Below, piece after piece: positions 12,401-20,932 of a DNA stretch of 64,000 nucleotides. Position numbers and translations under genes: made by a program. The stretch is from assembly GCA_039105265.1 (NCBI GenBank), contig JAPFFF010000056.1, positions 992,001 to 1,056,000 on the forward strand, given 5' to 3'. Below the pieces are notes generated by a model. That model made no database searches, was not told where the DNA came from, and saw only the letters and a program-made list of their open reading frames with translations. Source of the DNA: Tritrichomonas musculus. Taxonomy: Eukaryota; Parabasalia; Tritrichomonadida; Tritrichomonadidae. Within the stretch, counting starts at the first letter, position 1. The number at the start of each line of letters is the position of its first letter.

Positions 12401-15400
12401 CGTAAAACTTTGTTAGGCCCACCAGAAGGTAAAAGTGCTTGTTTCATCGTCGATGATATTATTATGCCAAAGCCTGAACAATACGGCGCACAGCCTCCAC
12501 TTGAAGTTTTAAGACAATACATGGGTTATGGCGGTTTCTTCAATAGAAAAGATCTTTCTTGGATCGACGTTAATGATTTAACTATCATTGCTGCTTGTCA
12601 ACCACCTGGAGGAGGACGAAACATGATCAGTCCACGTTTATTATCACAATTCACACAGCTCTATTTGAACGAACCTTCAGAAACTTCAATGAGCACGATT
12701 TTCACAACAATATTGAACGTTTATTTCAAACGTGTCAAATATCCAGATACAGTTACTACATTAACTGAAAAAGTTGTTAAAGCATCTGTTAATGTCTTTG
12801 AAAAAGTGTGCCAAGAGTTCTTACCAACACCTTCTCGTTCTCATTACACTTTCAACTTGAGAGATCTCGCTCACGTGTTCGTAGGCATTAGAACAGGTCG
12901 TCCCGAAGTCGTTTACGCGCCAGAAACATTGATTGATCTTTGGGAACATGAAAACTTTAGAATTTATTCTGATCGTCTTATTGATAAGACTGATCGTGAT
13001 GCTTTTGTTGATTTGATTACTGGTATTAAGAAGAAGTTCTTCACTGTCGATGAATCTGAAGAAAGAGTTCGTCCTGTTTTCACTGACTTTGTAACACATG
13101 ACGGTTTCTATCGTCCAATTGATCAATTACCTAAATTAAGAAAAGCACTTCAAGATTTCTTTGATGAAAATTGGCCACAAAAACGTCTTGTTTTCTTCGA
13201 TGATGCAATTCTTCATATTTGTCGAGTTGTTCGTGTTTTGAAACAACCACTCGGTAACATGATGCTTGTCGGTGTCGGAGGTACAGGTAAACGTACAACA
13301 GCAAGAGCAGCATCAATGCTTGCAGGCTATGAAGTAGCAGAACCAAAACTGACAAACAGATACACACGAACTGAATTCCGTGATGATTTGAAAGAATTGT
13401 ACATTAAATGCGGTGTTGAAGGTAAGAATGTTTCTTTCTTAATTGCTGATGAACACATTATTGATGAATCATTCCTTGAAGATATCAACTGTATCTTAAA
13501 CTCAGGAGAAGTGCCAAACTTATTTGATAACGATGAAACTGAAAAGATCATCAATGATATTTCTCCAGTCATCAAAAAGTTGAATCTTTCATTTGCACGT
13601 GATGCAATCTTAGCATTCTTTATTAATCGTGTTAAAAGTAACTTACATATTATTCTTGCACTTTCTCCAATTGGATCTGAATTTAGAGTTCGTTGTCAAA
13701 TGTTTCCATCACTTGTCAACTGTTGTACAATTGACTGGTTTGATATTTGGAGTGATGAAGCTTTAATGGACGTCGCGTATAGTCAAATTAGTGAAATTGA
13801 CTTTAATGGTATTCCTGTTGTTGATGGAATTCAAAAGAAATTGGCTGGTCTAGCCAAAGAAAGTCACATTGCCGTCACTCAAGCTGCTGAAGATATGAAG
13901 AATGAATTACGTAGAGCTTATTATGTTACTCCTGCAGCTTATATTGATTTCATGAAGACATTAGGCGATAATTTAGGTGCAAGACAAAAGAAATTGAATG
14001 ATGAACAAATGATGCTTCAAAAAGGTTTAATGAAACTTGAAGAAACAAACACTGTCGTTAATGATATGGAGAAAGAATTGACAGCTTTACGTCCAGTTCT
14101 TCAACAAAAAGCCGAAGAAGGTGCAAAATTGCTTGAAGAATTATCTGCTAAGTCAGTTGTCATGGAAGAAGCTAAGAAATCAGTTGAAGAAGAAAAAGTC
14201 ATTGTGCAATCGAATGCAGATGTTGCTAAGAAACTTGCTAGTGAAGCTAAAACAGAACTTGATGCAGCTATGCCATCTTTAAAGGCTGCACTTGATGCTG
14301 TGGAAGTTCTTAAATCAAAGAAAGGTGAACTTGCTGCAGTTAAAACATATAAGAATCCACCACCACGTGTTCGTTTGACTATGTCAGCTGTTTGCACATT
14401 AACTGGTTATCCAACTGATTGGAAAGGTGGACAAACATTCCTTGGTAAACCAAGCTTCATGTCTGAATTGGCTGAATTGCACAATCAAGGTGTTCCTGAA
14501 TCAAGATTAACAAAATTACAAGAATACATTCAAAACCCTGAATTTACTGTTGAAAAAGTCGCTGAACAATCTGGTGCTGCTTCATGTCTTTGTCTTTGGG
14601 TTATTAACATTGATAAATACATTCACGTTCAGCAAGCAATTAAGCCACTTCAACAAAGAGTGGAGGAAGCTAACAAAGCGTTTGCTGAAGCCAAAGCGAA
14701 ATTAGATGCAAAACTTGCTGAATTAAAAGAACTTGAAGATAAATTCAATGAATTGAAAGCAACCCATCAAAAATGTTTAGATGAACAAGCTGAATTACAA
14801 AAGAAGATAGAAAAGACACAATATCGTCTAGAAAACGCTTCTAAATTGACAACTGCACTTTCTTCAGAACATACACGTTGGAGTGCATCACTTGAAGAAT
14901 TAACTGCTTTATCAGCAAATATTGTTGGTGATACATTTTTAATTGCCCTTATTTTGTCTTATATCGGTCCATTCCCTCAAAAGTATCGTAACTTACTTCT
15001 CGATAAATTCCAAGAATCACTAAAGAGAGAAGAAATTCCAATCACTCCTGGCTTCACATTAGAAAATGCTGCAGGTGATCCAATGTCAATTCGTCAATGG
15101 AGAATTGCTGGTCTTCCTAGTGATGCTTTATCCACTGAAAATGGTATCCTTGTTACAAGTTGCAGTCGTTGGCCTTTATTGATTGATCCTCAAGAACAAG
15201 GTTTTAGATGGTTCTGTGCAGTTAATGAAGAAAATGGTCTTCAAATCATTCGTCCAGGTGAACCGAAAATTGGTCAAACAATTGAAAATGCAATTAAAAT
15301 GGGAACACCAATACTTGTTGAAGGTGTAGGAGAAACAATTGATCCTTCACTTAAATCTGTTTTAACACCACAAATTCGTAAGACACCTGCAGGTACATTG

Positions 15401-18256
15401 AAGATGACAATCGATGGAAGAGAAATTGATTATGATCCTAAATTCAGATTAGTTTTAGTTACTAAGCATCAAAATCCACAATTTTTACCAGATGTTTTCA
15501 TTCAATTGAGTGTTGTTAACTTTGCTGTTACTCCTCTTGGTCTTGTTGAACAATTGTTGACAGATGTCGTTAAATATGAAAGACCAGAAGTTGAAGAAGC
15601 AAGAGCTAAATTAGTCGTTGAAATTGCAGAAATGAAGAAGACACTTGATCTTCAAATGAAGAAGATTTTGAATCTTCTTTTCAAGTCAGAAGGAAACATT
15701 CTTGATAATGAAGCATTAATTACGACACTTCAAGAAGCTAAAGCTACAGCTAGTGAAGTTTCTACACGTTTAGCAGAAGCAGAAGTCACTGAGAAAAAGA
15801 ATGCAGAACTTTGTGATATTTATCGAGGTGTCGCAAGTCGAGGATCAACATTATTCTTTACATTACCAGATCTTCCTTCAGTTGATCCAATGTATCAATA
15901 TTCATTAGAATTCTTCAAGTCATTATTTGTCAACTGTATTCAACAAGCACCTGAATCAGATGATATAAATGTTCGTCTACAAAGTTTAATTGATTTGATT
16001 ACATTTAGAACATATTGTTCAGTTTCTCGAGGTTTATTCTCAAGACATCAAATCTTTTATTCTTTCATTTTGGTTACTTCAATCATGAGAAATGAAGGAA
16101 CTTTACCTGAAGAAGAATGGAATTTGTTTGTTAGAGGTCCAAATAAACTTCCTCCTGCAGATGAAGTTAGTCCACCTGATAATTCAATTGATCTTTTAAC
16201 ATGGAGAAAAATTGTTGCCGTTTCTGGTTGTTTCAAACCACTTGAACCTCTTGCTGCTGACATTCAAAGAAACTTTGAAGCTTGGCAAGATTATTTCATT
16301 AGTGAACGTTCCTTAACATTACCTCCTCAATATTCAGGCTTAACTAATTTCCAACGACTTTTATTGATATCATTAACATGCCAAAGAAAATTATTAATTG
16401 CAACACGTGAATTTATTGTAGCTGAATATGGAGAACGCTTTGCTGTACCTCCAGATTTATCACTTCCATCTGCCTTTGTTGATACCAAAGTAAACATTCC
16501 TCTTGTTTTCATCCTTTCACAAGGAGCCGATCCACTTCCTTCTTTGCGTGCATTTGCAGACAAAAATGAAGCCAAATTACATCCTTTATCTTTGGGTCAA
16601 GGTCAAGGTCCAATTGCTGTTGAACTTATCAAAGATGCCAAACAAACTGGTGATTGGGTTTTCTTACAAAATTGCCACCTTTACACTTCTTGGTTAGGAG
16701 TTTTGTCTGACATTCTCCGAGAGATTCGTAATAAACCAAAAGAGGTCCATCAAAACTTCCGTCTTTTCTTGTCTTCAATGCCAACACCAGAATTTCCATT
16801 TTCAATTTTACAGGAATCAACGAAAGTTACATCAGAACCACCAAGAGGACTTGCGTTAAACGTCACTCGTTTATTGAACAATATAATTGATCCAGCAACA
16901 TTTGATGCCAATCCATTATCACAGCGTTTCATTTTAGCTCTTGCTTTCTTTGCATCTTTGATTCAAGAAAGGAAGAAATTCGGTCCTCTTGGATGGAACA
17001 TTATATACGAATGGAGTGACAGTGATTTTAGAGTTTCAACTTTACAATTGAATTCATTATTAAGAGACAATGGTGTCCAATGGAAAGCTTTAACTCATCT
17101 TGTTGGTCATATTGCATTTGGTGGACGTGTTACTGATGATTGGGATCGAAGAACTTTGCTTTCTCATCTTCAAGTCATTTTAACACCTGATTTAATTGGC
17201 AAAGAAGAATTTTCATTTGATAAATTAAATCAATTCACAGTTCCACAACAGAAAGGATTCCAAAATATGATTTCTCACATAGCATCATATCCAACAGATG
17301 ATTCACCAGATGTCTTTGGATTGCACTTGAATGCACAAATGGCTGCACAAATGAGTGCTGCTCGTGATTTTATTTCATCTGTACAAAATGTTCAACCAAG
17401 AGTTTCTGGTTCTGCATCTGCATCTAAAACCGATGATATCGTTAAAGAGATGGCCGATAAAATGCACACTGAATGTCCTCCTAACTTAGTTTACACTGAA
17501 CCAGAAGTAGAGACATCTTTACACGTCGTTCTTCGTCAAGAAATTTTACGTTATAATCGTTTGTTGAATGTTGTTCGTACTTCTTCTGCTATGCTTGTTG
17601 ATGCGGTTAACGGTTTGGTTGTTATGTCTGATTCATTATCTGAAATGTATCTCGCTTTCGTCAATGGAAAAGTGCCAGAACTTTGGGCTAATGCCGCTTA
17701 TCCTTGCATGAAACCGTTAGTTTCTTGGTTCGCTGATCTTATTGAAAGAGTTGCCTTCATTCGAACTTGGTCAACTAAAGGTGAACCTGCCATTTTCTGG
17801 ATTGGAGGCTTCTTCTTCCCTCAATCTTTCATGACTGGTATTCTTCAGAATTACTCCAGAAAACACCTCGTCCCTGTTAACAAACTTCGTTTCAAGACCG
17901 AAACTTTGAAAGAGCCCGCTGAAAAGATTTTAAAGGCACCAGATGACGGTGTTTATATCTACGGAATGTTCTTCGATGGAGCTGATTGGGATTACGATTC
18001 AATGACTTTGAAAGATGCAAAAGTCGGTACTTCTTACGCTCCTTGCCCTGTCATTCATTTGTTGCCTTGCCCAAGCTTCGTTCCTTCTCCCGAGGACTAC
18101 ATTTGCCCTGTTTATAGAACACAAATTAGAGCTGGTATCTTGGCTTCAACTGGTCTTTCTACGAACTTCGTCGTGTCTGTCCAATTGAAGTCTAAAGAAG
18201 ATCCTCAGTTTTGGACGCTTAGAGGTGCTGCTATCTTGCTCGGTACTCCAAACTAA
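6467..18256 (+). CDS. Axonemal inner-arm dynein heavy chain
   Basis: This 3,929-residue motor is encoded in a single frame with no intron. A proline-rich leader is followed by the tail/linker region and then six AAA units. The P-loops are GPAGTGKT (1338), GPTGGGKS (1619), GPSGSGKS (1930) and GVGGTGKR (2269). Walker B of AAA1 is CFDEFNRI. A pair of coiled-coil stalk segments (about 2490-2620 and 2720-2800) surrounds the microtubule-binding tip, with AAA5, AAA6 and a C-terminal domain after it. The last block (YICPVYRTQIRAGILASTGLSTNFV) is the typical ending of axonemal dyneins. The length, well under 4,400 residues, and this ending fit the single-headed inner-arm group (human DNAH1/3/6/7/12). 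It would power flagellar beating. The exact subtype is not settled by eye. G+C is higher than in the flanks, as expected of a long conserved gene. Confidence 0.95.
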   Translation: MTDINALQNRLYCQPNRKPVVPSINIGRRRPIVPSISIEKKIEIAPPAQPQQPSTSRPKQNPRLAKIPTCRVQEPSQEEIPATARQGTKTHPSWTSRITNDFEEWKTNPLYTPFILETEWRDRNTPFWFLWQFTALNLKDEFIYLDYADIPTPNSYCLVPILPTQVNSSLYFTLSKDGLTYFQDGAGTFLPIDQWMREIVLYRRAGNVNFFKKFLKIYAFRSLWKSAVSRKSTIASDVLEKKYFLASNHFKVVSTEIRKIAMELSKIQLIDLKCNYPHTLDQFLDKQSAHIEKLRETYREIHARAQDIIVASCESAYSASQDIGSNSEASNSLDNFLAQYAKQNNGRNNKRFASKNDQMVGDSDEHHYTRLAAIRSCCCRITKFIRLCDIQFMQAMLESVRASAQQLVSFFTQEPTQQVLAIDYIIDRFSPTPEFFISQVSKAWTELSDTTSLFERFLYSQAFSIYTHESLSKLDKIREIELTQKFKDIVAMDEQYQSIISQLEPNILQVYDELKELTKSLDPYIEILNKSKELKMEFTEDSAQFFQEMINGLKEEVQTVDEMPNNIEHRLVEIQLQKMKNIITPAPRGSINQLRSYVPSILQQKAQVLDEKLNKVTELLSQEVDTVFKFGDQIETYVTMQNELEDFRRQYQTVTELHTLVEQEAFPIQIELQDMIRDINPKYSNFESLLQHIGETKESNIRKWAEQLKKDIGKLSEDITGAQFKLDQLTEEVEKSLPLVLEIEVEGKQYQHDLERYQAIQRLIGQKQTEVDGLGIFLTDLKNKKTLFQTSHDWTIASKNIMSSDLKEIVATEFTQRIEKFKQTGDFCARVFPQSKLAHELKDSVTEFSQLAPVIATLRTPQLKERHWARIESMLNQEGLQAGNIKIQALVDMGAANYSEEFASIAVEAENEETLEQMIKDIMVQWWDIYFQVIPTSDNPNLFVLAGIQEVTDVLDESMVKCSTIRASRYVGPHKPAVDKLIGSLNKVGKVLELVTSVQKQWLYLMNIFKDADIQRQLANEFKSFHDIDREYREWIRIIRDTPRVYQIAAQNEDALKSLASWDKRLENIQKALEIFLMGKRTQFPRFFFLSNDDLIEILSLGKDPVGLQKHLNKLFENIYGLRLADNGHAIDAMISKEGETVPIQPVAIRGPIEGWLKTLEQQMKRALQAIAADAFEAYSNMSYAEWTETFPGQIVISISQVFFTQLVHDNVVGHMDNVINAYAKKLETLATIVRGDLSSVYREVLVALITVEVHSRDIAQELIDNGCENGEDYEWTKRLRYYFEDGRLLIRQHDADIEYGNEYIGATTRLIITPLTERCYLTLTNAVHLHLGGSPSGPAGTGKTETVKDLAKALANFCVVFNCSEAVTAMQMQTFFSGLAQTGAWSCFDEFNRIDPGVLSVIAEQVRTIQDALNANAETFIFCGKNIPLIPRCGVFITMNPGYAGRTELPDNLKALFRPIAMMVPDYALIAEVFLYGQGFVDARNLAEKMTQLYKLSSEMLSPQSHYDFGMRALKSVLSMAGRVKRLMPDAPESEILIQAMNNSNIPKLIGNDKNLFQSLITDLFPQVEYETKLDEKLMEDVSKTLIEMGKSAIEILVIKTLQLHETMIIRHGVMLVGPTGGGKSTSMKSLAKVIDADVMTLNPKSIELSKMYGSFNESTGEWADGIVSKMFRECLASEDKRQKWIVFDGPVDALWIENMNTVLDDNKMLSLANSQRLKMTDEMHLVFEVGDLSQASPATVSRCGMVYYEPSDLPWKAFMDSWFLRYQIKDEGKEVIIALLEDIMPKIIPLNSVVCISTGFESLAVFVDAMIRSFPEMETDIPDAYVKKLKQIFVWSFAWAFGGGLESKKRIEFDGVIRDSFEAKSIYPTRRTIFDYFLDKDGITFTPWSDISNAAPPDEVFVATEDSVAFTKITDMLITNKRHCMVVGPSGSGKSIIIQNMLAAKAETTYTLSLTLSAQTTAIQFQETIESKMESKRKTLLGPPEGKSACFIVDDIIMPKPEQYGAQPPLEVLRQYMGYGGFFNRKDLSWIDVNDLTIIAACQPPGGGRNMISPRLLSQFTQLYLNEPSETSMSTIFTTILNVYFKRVKYPDTVTTLTEKVVKASVNVFEKVCQEFLPTPSRSHYTFNLRDLAHVFVGIRTGRPEVVYAPETLIDLWEHENFRIYSDRLIDKTDRDAFVDLITGIKKKFFTVDESEERVRPVFTDFVTHDGFYRPIDQLPKLRKALQDFFDENWPQKRLVFFDDAILHICRVVRVLKQPLGNMMLVGVGGTGKRTTARAASMLAGYEVAEPKLTNRYTRTEFRDDLKELYIKCGVEGKNVSFLIADEHIIDESFLEDINCILNSGEVPNLFDNDETEKIINDISPVIKKLNLSFARDAILAFFINRVKSNLHIILALSPIGSEFRVRCQMFPSLVNCCTIDWFDIWSDEALMDVAYSQISEIDFNGIPVVDGIQKKLAGLAKESHIAVTQAAEDMKNELRRAYYVTPAAYIDFMKTLGDNLGARQKKLNDEQMMLQKGLMKLEETNTVVNDMEKELTALRPVLQQKAEEGAKLLEELSAKSVVMEEAKKSVEEEKVIVQSNADVAKKLASEAKTELDAAMPSLKAALDAVEVLKSKKGELAAVKTYKNPPPRVRLTMSAVCTLTGYPTDWKGGQTFLGKPSFMSELAELHNQGVPESRLTKLQEYIQNPEFTVEKVAEQSGAASCLCLWVINIDKYIHVQQAIKPLQQRVEEANKAFAEAKAKLDAKLAELKELEDKFNELKATHQKCLDEQAELQKKIEKTQYRLENASKLTTALSSEHTRWSASLEELTALSANIVGDTFLIALILSYIGPFPQKYRNLLLDKFQESLKREEIPITPGFTLENAAGDPMSIRQWRIAGLPSDALSTENGILVTSCSRWPLLIDPQEQGFRWFCAVNEENGLQIIRPGEPKIGQTIENAIKMGTPILVEGVGETIDPSLKSVLTPQIRKTPAGTLKMTIDGREIDYDPKFRLVLVTKHQNPQFLPDVFIQLSVVNFAVTPLGLVEQLLTDVVKYERPEVEEARAKLVVEIAEMKKTLDLQMKKILNLLFKSEGNILDNEALITTLQEAKATASEVSTRLAEAEVTEKKNAELCDIYRGVASRGSTLFFTLPDLPSVDPMYQYSLEFFKSLFVNCIQQAPESDDINVRLQSLIDLITFRTYCSVSRGLFSRHQIFYSFILVTSIMRNEGTLPEEEWNLFVRGPNKLPPADEVSPPDNSIDLLTWRKIVAVSGCFKPLEPLAADIQRNFEAWQDYFISERSLTLPPQYSGLTNFQRLLLISLTCQRKLLIATREFIVAEYGERFAVPPDLSLPSAFVDTKVNIPLVFILSQGADPLPSLRAFADKNEAKLHPLSLGQGQGPIAVELIKDAKQTGDWVFLQNCHLYTSWLGVLSDILREIRNKPKEVHQNFRLFLSSMPTPEFPFSILQESTKVTSEPPRGLALNVTRLLNNIIDPATFDANPLSQRFILALAFFASLIQERKKFGPLGWNIIYEWSDSDFRVSTLQLNSLLRDNGVQWKALTHLVGHIAFGGRVTDDWDRRTLLSHLQVILTPDLIGKEEFSFDKLNQFTVPQQKGFQNMISHIASYPTDDSPDVFGLHLNAQMAAQMSAARDFISSVQNVQPRVSGSASASKTDDIVKEMADKMHTECPPNLVYTEPEVETSLHVVLRQEILRYNRLLNVVRTSSAMLVDAVNGLVVMSDSLSEMYLAFVNGKVPELWANAAYPCMKPLVSWFADLIERVAFIRTWSTKGEPAIFWIGGFFFPQSFMTGILQNYSRKHLVPVNKLRFKTETLKEPAEKILKAPDDGVYIYGMFFDGADWDYDSMTLKDAKVGTSYAPCPVIHLLPCPSFVPSPEDYICPVYRTQIRAGILASTGLSTNFVVSVQLKSKEDPQFWTLRGAAILLGTPN

Positions 18257-18687
18257 GAAAGATTTTTTATTTATTTATTTTTTATTTATTTTATTGTAAT
18301 TACAAATTTTTTAAAAATAAAAATTTAATTTTTGTATATTCATTTTCTTTATTTTTATAGAAAAAAAACAAATGTGATAGTGAGCGGAACGCGAACGGTT
18401 TTGGCTACAGGCCAGAAATCGCTCCAAATGCTATTGATGAATGTTCCAAAACATTTTTTTTTTTTGGTTTCTCAAATCATCATTTTTTGATTGCATTCTT
18501 AGCTTTTTTTTGTTTGCAATTTACTTTTATAACCAAACTCCAGTAAACAATCAATTTTACAAACATTTCAAATATTTATTTAATTTTTTTTTTTTTGGAT
18601 CATTGATGAATAATAATCTTTTTATCAAAGATGAGAAAAGAATTGATGACATCTAACTTAGATAATCTAAGGTTTAATATAAGTATT
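18257..18687. other. Intergenic with a G+C-richer patch
   Basis: Most of this is A/T homopolymer-rich. A patch at about 18374-18430 (GTGAGCGGAACGCGAACGG...GGCTACAGGCC...) stands out as roughly half G+C. It contains TGATGA downstream (about 18435) but no matching box D, so a C/D snoRNA is not supported. The dynein stop is 120 bases upstream. It may be a small RNA or a control site; nothing in it is recognised. Confidence 0.35.
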
Positions 18688-19095
18688 TTAAAAAGCCAAA
18701 AAATCAATTGAAACAATTTGAAAGTAATCACCTGTTTTATGTTCTGGACAATAACAATCGCCTGTTTGCCTTAGCCGAATTTGATTGGTGAACTTTTGTT
18801 TTGACTCATCAATACAAAAAGTTGCTATTTTTGATTGACCATTTAACCCTTCAAAATCATTTTCTTCGTGAATAACGTCCCAATCACCTGTTTTCTTATT
18901 AAAGGCTTCAAATACCAAATTTCTCAAATGATAACCATTTGAACGGTTTCTAAATGATTTTAGCAAATATCCTGTCAATTTAACTGCCATTCCTTTGAAC
19001 TCAAAAGTGACAGATGATCTGATATTTTCAGCAGACGCATAGCATGTCGAATCACCTGAACATATCTTTGCCACTCTGACATTAAACCTGAACAT
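18688..19095 (-). pseudogene. F5/8 type C domain fragment
   Basis: The 135-codon frame ends with a trichomonad-style F5/8 C (discoidin) domain: SSVTFEFKGMAVKLTGYLLK, HLRNLVFEAFNKKTGDWDVI, FTNQIRLRQTGDCY and the closing IVSIDFLAF. Such domains usually form the C-terminus of BTB-containing proteins in trichomonads. Here the first strand of the domain and everything before it are missing. The first 15 or so codons (MFRFNVRVAKIC) are not part of the family: they are the antisense of the neighbouring kinase catalytic loop, so the ATG at 19095 is accidental. The breakpoint is near 19054, where a 15-bp direct repeat lies. It is a truncated gene remnant. Confidence 0.72.
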
Positions 19096-19638
19096 ATCTT
19101 AATGATGATAATTACAAGTGAGAACCCATCCGTTTATTTGACAGGCCTTGACCACGCAATCCTTCACCAAACACCAGAAATATCTGAGCCTCCAAGAGGA
19201 ACCCCAATATATGCAGCACCTGAACTTTTAAAGTCAAAAGAACTGGCATTTAAACCAAATGCAAAAAGTATGAATAACTTTTTGAAAATGAATTTTTCTT
19301 TTTGAAAATATTTTACATTTTTTTTTCAAAAAGTGAAATTCATTTTTAATTTTTTGTTATTTGAATTTTTTAATGTTGTAGATACCAATAAGATTGATTC
19401 ATGGAGCCTTGGTATCCTTCTTTATATGCTTCTTTCAGGCGAATATCCGTTTATATCCAGTTCTGATTATGATCTTCACAAATTATTAAAAGGAGTAATT
19501 AATTTAGAATCAGCAATATTCAATGAAGTTTCAGTTAATACTAAAGACTTAATTCGTCATTTAATTTGCGTAAATCCAAAAGAGCGGTACTCAGTAGAAA
19601 AAGCACTTGGGCATCCTTGGTTTCGAGAACATAAATAA
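19060..19638 (+). pseudogene. Protein kinase C-lobe fragment with candidate intron
   Basis: From 19060 the plus strand reads ...CHSDIKPEHILM (catalytic loop, HSDIKPEH for the usual HRDxKPEN), an activation segment with GTPIYAAPELL, then after a gap DSWSLGILLYMLLSGEYPF, NTKDLIRHLICVNPKERYSVEKALGHPWF. This is subdomains VIb to XI of a CAMK-like kinase. The DFG position reads LTGLDHA, so metal binding is doubtful. The N-lobe with the P-loop and the ATP-binding lysine is absent, because an F5/8 remnant on the other strand occupies that place. The two kinase parts are joined in frame if 19268-19381 is spliced out. The ATG at 19102 lies within the domain and is unlikely to be a real start. I judge it a truncated remnant, or the back half of a rearranged gene. 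Confidence 0.68.
19268..19381 (+). other. Candidate GT-AG intron with internal hairpin
   Basis: The segment begins GTATGA and ends TTGTAG. Removing these 114 bases joins two kinase pieces in phase 1 (KPNA-K-N-TNKIDSWSLG) without loss of a conserved residue. Inside, 19285-19308 and 19323-19346 are 24-base inverted arms with three mismatches and a 14-base loop. The strict T. vaginalis branch/acceptor motif (ACTAACACACAG) is absent, so either this lineage uses a looser signal or the insert is not an intron. The host gene is itself truncated. Confidence 0.5.
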
Positions 19639-20107
19639 GAATAAATAATATAAAATAACATCTAAAAAGCTTATTAAAAGAGCTTTTATCCAAAAATTTG
19701 CATTTTGAAATTTTTTAAAAAATACAATTTTTATATTTTTTTCAAAATTTTACATTTTACACTAATAAATACAATTATATATATTTAACCAATGCTGACA
19801 ATTAATTTTTTATTTATTTTCTTGCTACACGGTAATCAAATTTATCGACAAATTATATTAAAAAACAAGCAAAATAATTCAGAAACAAATAATTTATATT
19901 CAAATAGAGAGTTTAAGAGGAAAATACTTATCCATATTTAAAATAATCATTTTATTAAATGATTAAAAAATTATTCATAAAAATTTGGCAAAAAGTAGTG
20001 TAAAATTAGGTTCTAAAATAGAATAAATTATCAAGAACTGCAAGAAATAAAAAGAAAAAAATACAGAGTTTATTATATTTTAAAGAACCTAGTTCCATTC
20101 ATGTTTT
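19639..20107. other. Intergenic, nothing recognised
   Basis: This is A/T-rich sequence between the kinase remnant and the 3' end of the uL22 gene. No open frame, RNA gene or clear repeat is seen. Confidence 0.5.
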
Positions 20108-20596
20108 TTACTCTGCAGAAGCTGTTTGTGCTTGTGGTTCAGCCAAAACAATTTGAACATTTGTTGGTGGTGATGCATAGCACTTAACACGTCCATGAGC
20201 TTGATGGATTCTGCGGTATCTATACATTCTTGCACGGTTGCATTGAACATGAGCAACAACGAGATTGTCTGCGTTTATTTCTGGCTTTTGTGGTGCGCCG
20301 CTGAGAGCGTTTTTGAGAAGTTTGATGAAAAGTTTGCATGATTTTTCTGGCCAGCGTGCTTGTGGGCAGCCAAATTCATGTCCTTGTTCATGGTGTGCAA
20401 CACCTTCGTTGTAGCGGAAAAATGGAACTGCTCTTTTGTGTGCGATAACTTGTTCAAGATATGTGATTGCTTTTTTGGCGTTCATTCCTTTGATAGCGCG
20501 ACCTGTCTCGAACATTGGCTTGAAATGGACACGTTCTTGGCTGGCCCAAGCTTTAAGGCATGGAACTTCCTTGCCGTAGGTGTAATGTTTACCCAT
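20108..20596 (-). CDS. 60S ribosomal protein uL22 (L17)
   Basis: This 162-residue protein of the uL22 family (eukaryotic RPL17) lines the exit tunnel of the large ribosomal subunit. Family signatures are ARWPEKSCKLFIKLLKNA (here preceded by HEFGCPQ), the central AHVQCNRARMYRYRRIHQAHGR block, and the following SPPTNVQIVLAE strand. The start ATG (20594-20596) lies 17 bases downstream of an inverted pair of Myb-type sites. The stop is TAAA, as in many trichomonad genes. Codon use is richer in G and C than in its neighbours, as expected for a highly expressed gene. Nothing is missing relative to the family, and the alanine/glutamine tail is a normal variable end. Confidence 0.95.
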   Translation of the reverse strand: MGKHYTYGKEVPCLKAWASQERVHFKPMFETGRAIKGMNAKKAITYLEQVIAHKRAVPFFRYNEGVAHHEQGHEFGCPQARWPEKSCKLFIKLLKNALSGAPQKPEINADNLVVAHVQCNRARMYRYRRIHQAHGRVKCYASPPTNVQIVLAEPQAQTASAE

Positions 20597-20612
20597 GATG
20601 AAAGGTCAGCCA

Positions 20613-20630
20613 TAACCGCAAAAACGGTTA
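20613..20630. promoter_or_regulatory. Inverted TAACCG pair upstream of uL22
   Basis: The sequence TAACCGCAAAAACGGTTA is an inverted repeat of TAACCG with a six-base spacer, 17 bases from the uL22 start codon. TAACNG is the classic core bound by R2R3 Myb proteins, and a Myb gene lies at 44516 in this window. Paired sites so close to the start suggest a transcription control element. No binding has been shown here. Confidence 0.45.
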
Positions 20631-20932
20631 TATTTTAAAATTTTATTTCATATCACATTTCTAATATTTTTTAAAAAATTGTTTTTAATTAATATCACTT
20701 TGTTTTTATAATTAGAAATACTCCAATTTAATATATTTATTGTTCATTTTATAATGTTTTTTATAAGGAAAAAATATATTATTAAAATACATTATTTAAG
20801 TAGACTATATTCATTTCCTTAATTATAATATTTAAAGATAAATCTAAAAACAGTTAGCTATTTACAATCTGTAAATAGATCATAGAGATTAAATGATAAA
20901 AACATTTATTATTTTATAAGAATCAAACAAAT
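20631..20932. other. Intergenic, nothing recognised
   Basis: About 300 A/T-rich bases lie between the upstream side of uL22 and the 3' end of the next minus-strand gene. No frame or structured repeat stands out beyond the Myb-type pair at its edge. Confidence 0.45.

Noticed and set aside
18374-18445. Box C/D snoRNA after the dynein gene
   Set aside because: A TGATGA-like box is present, but no CTGA box and no terminal stem could be placed.
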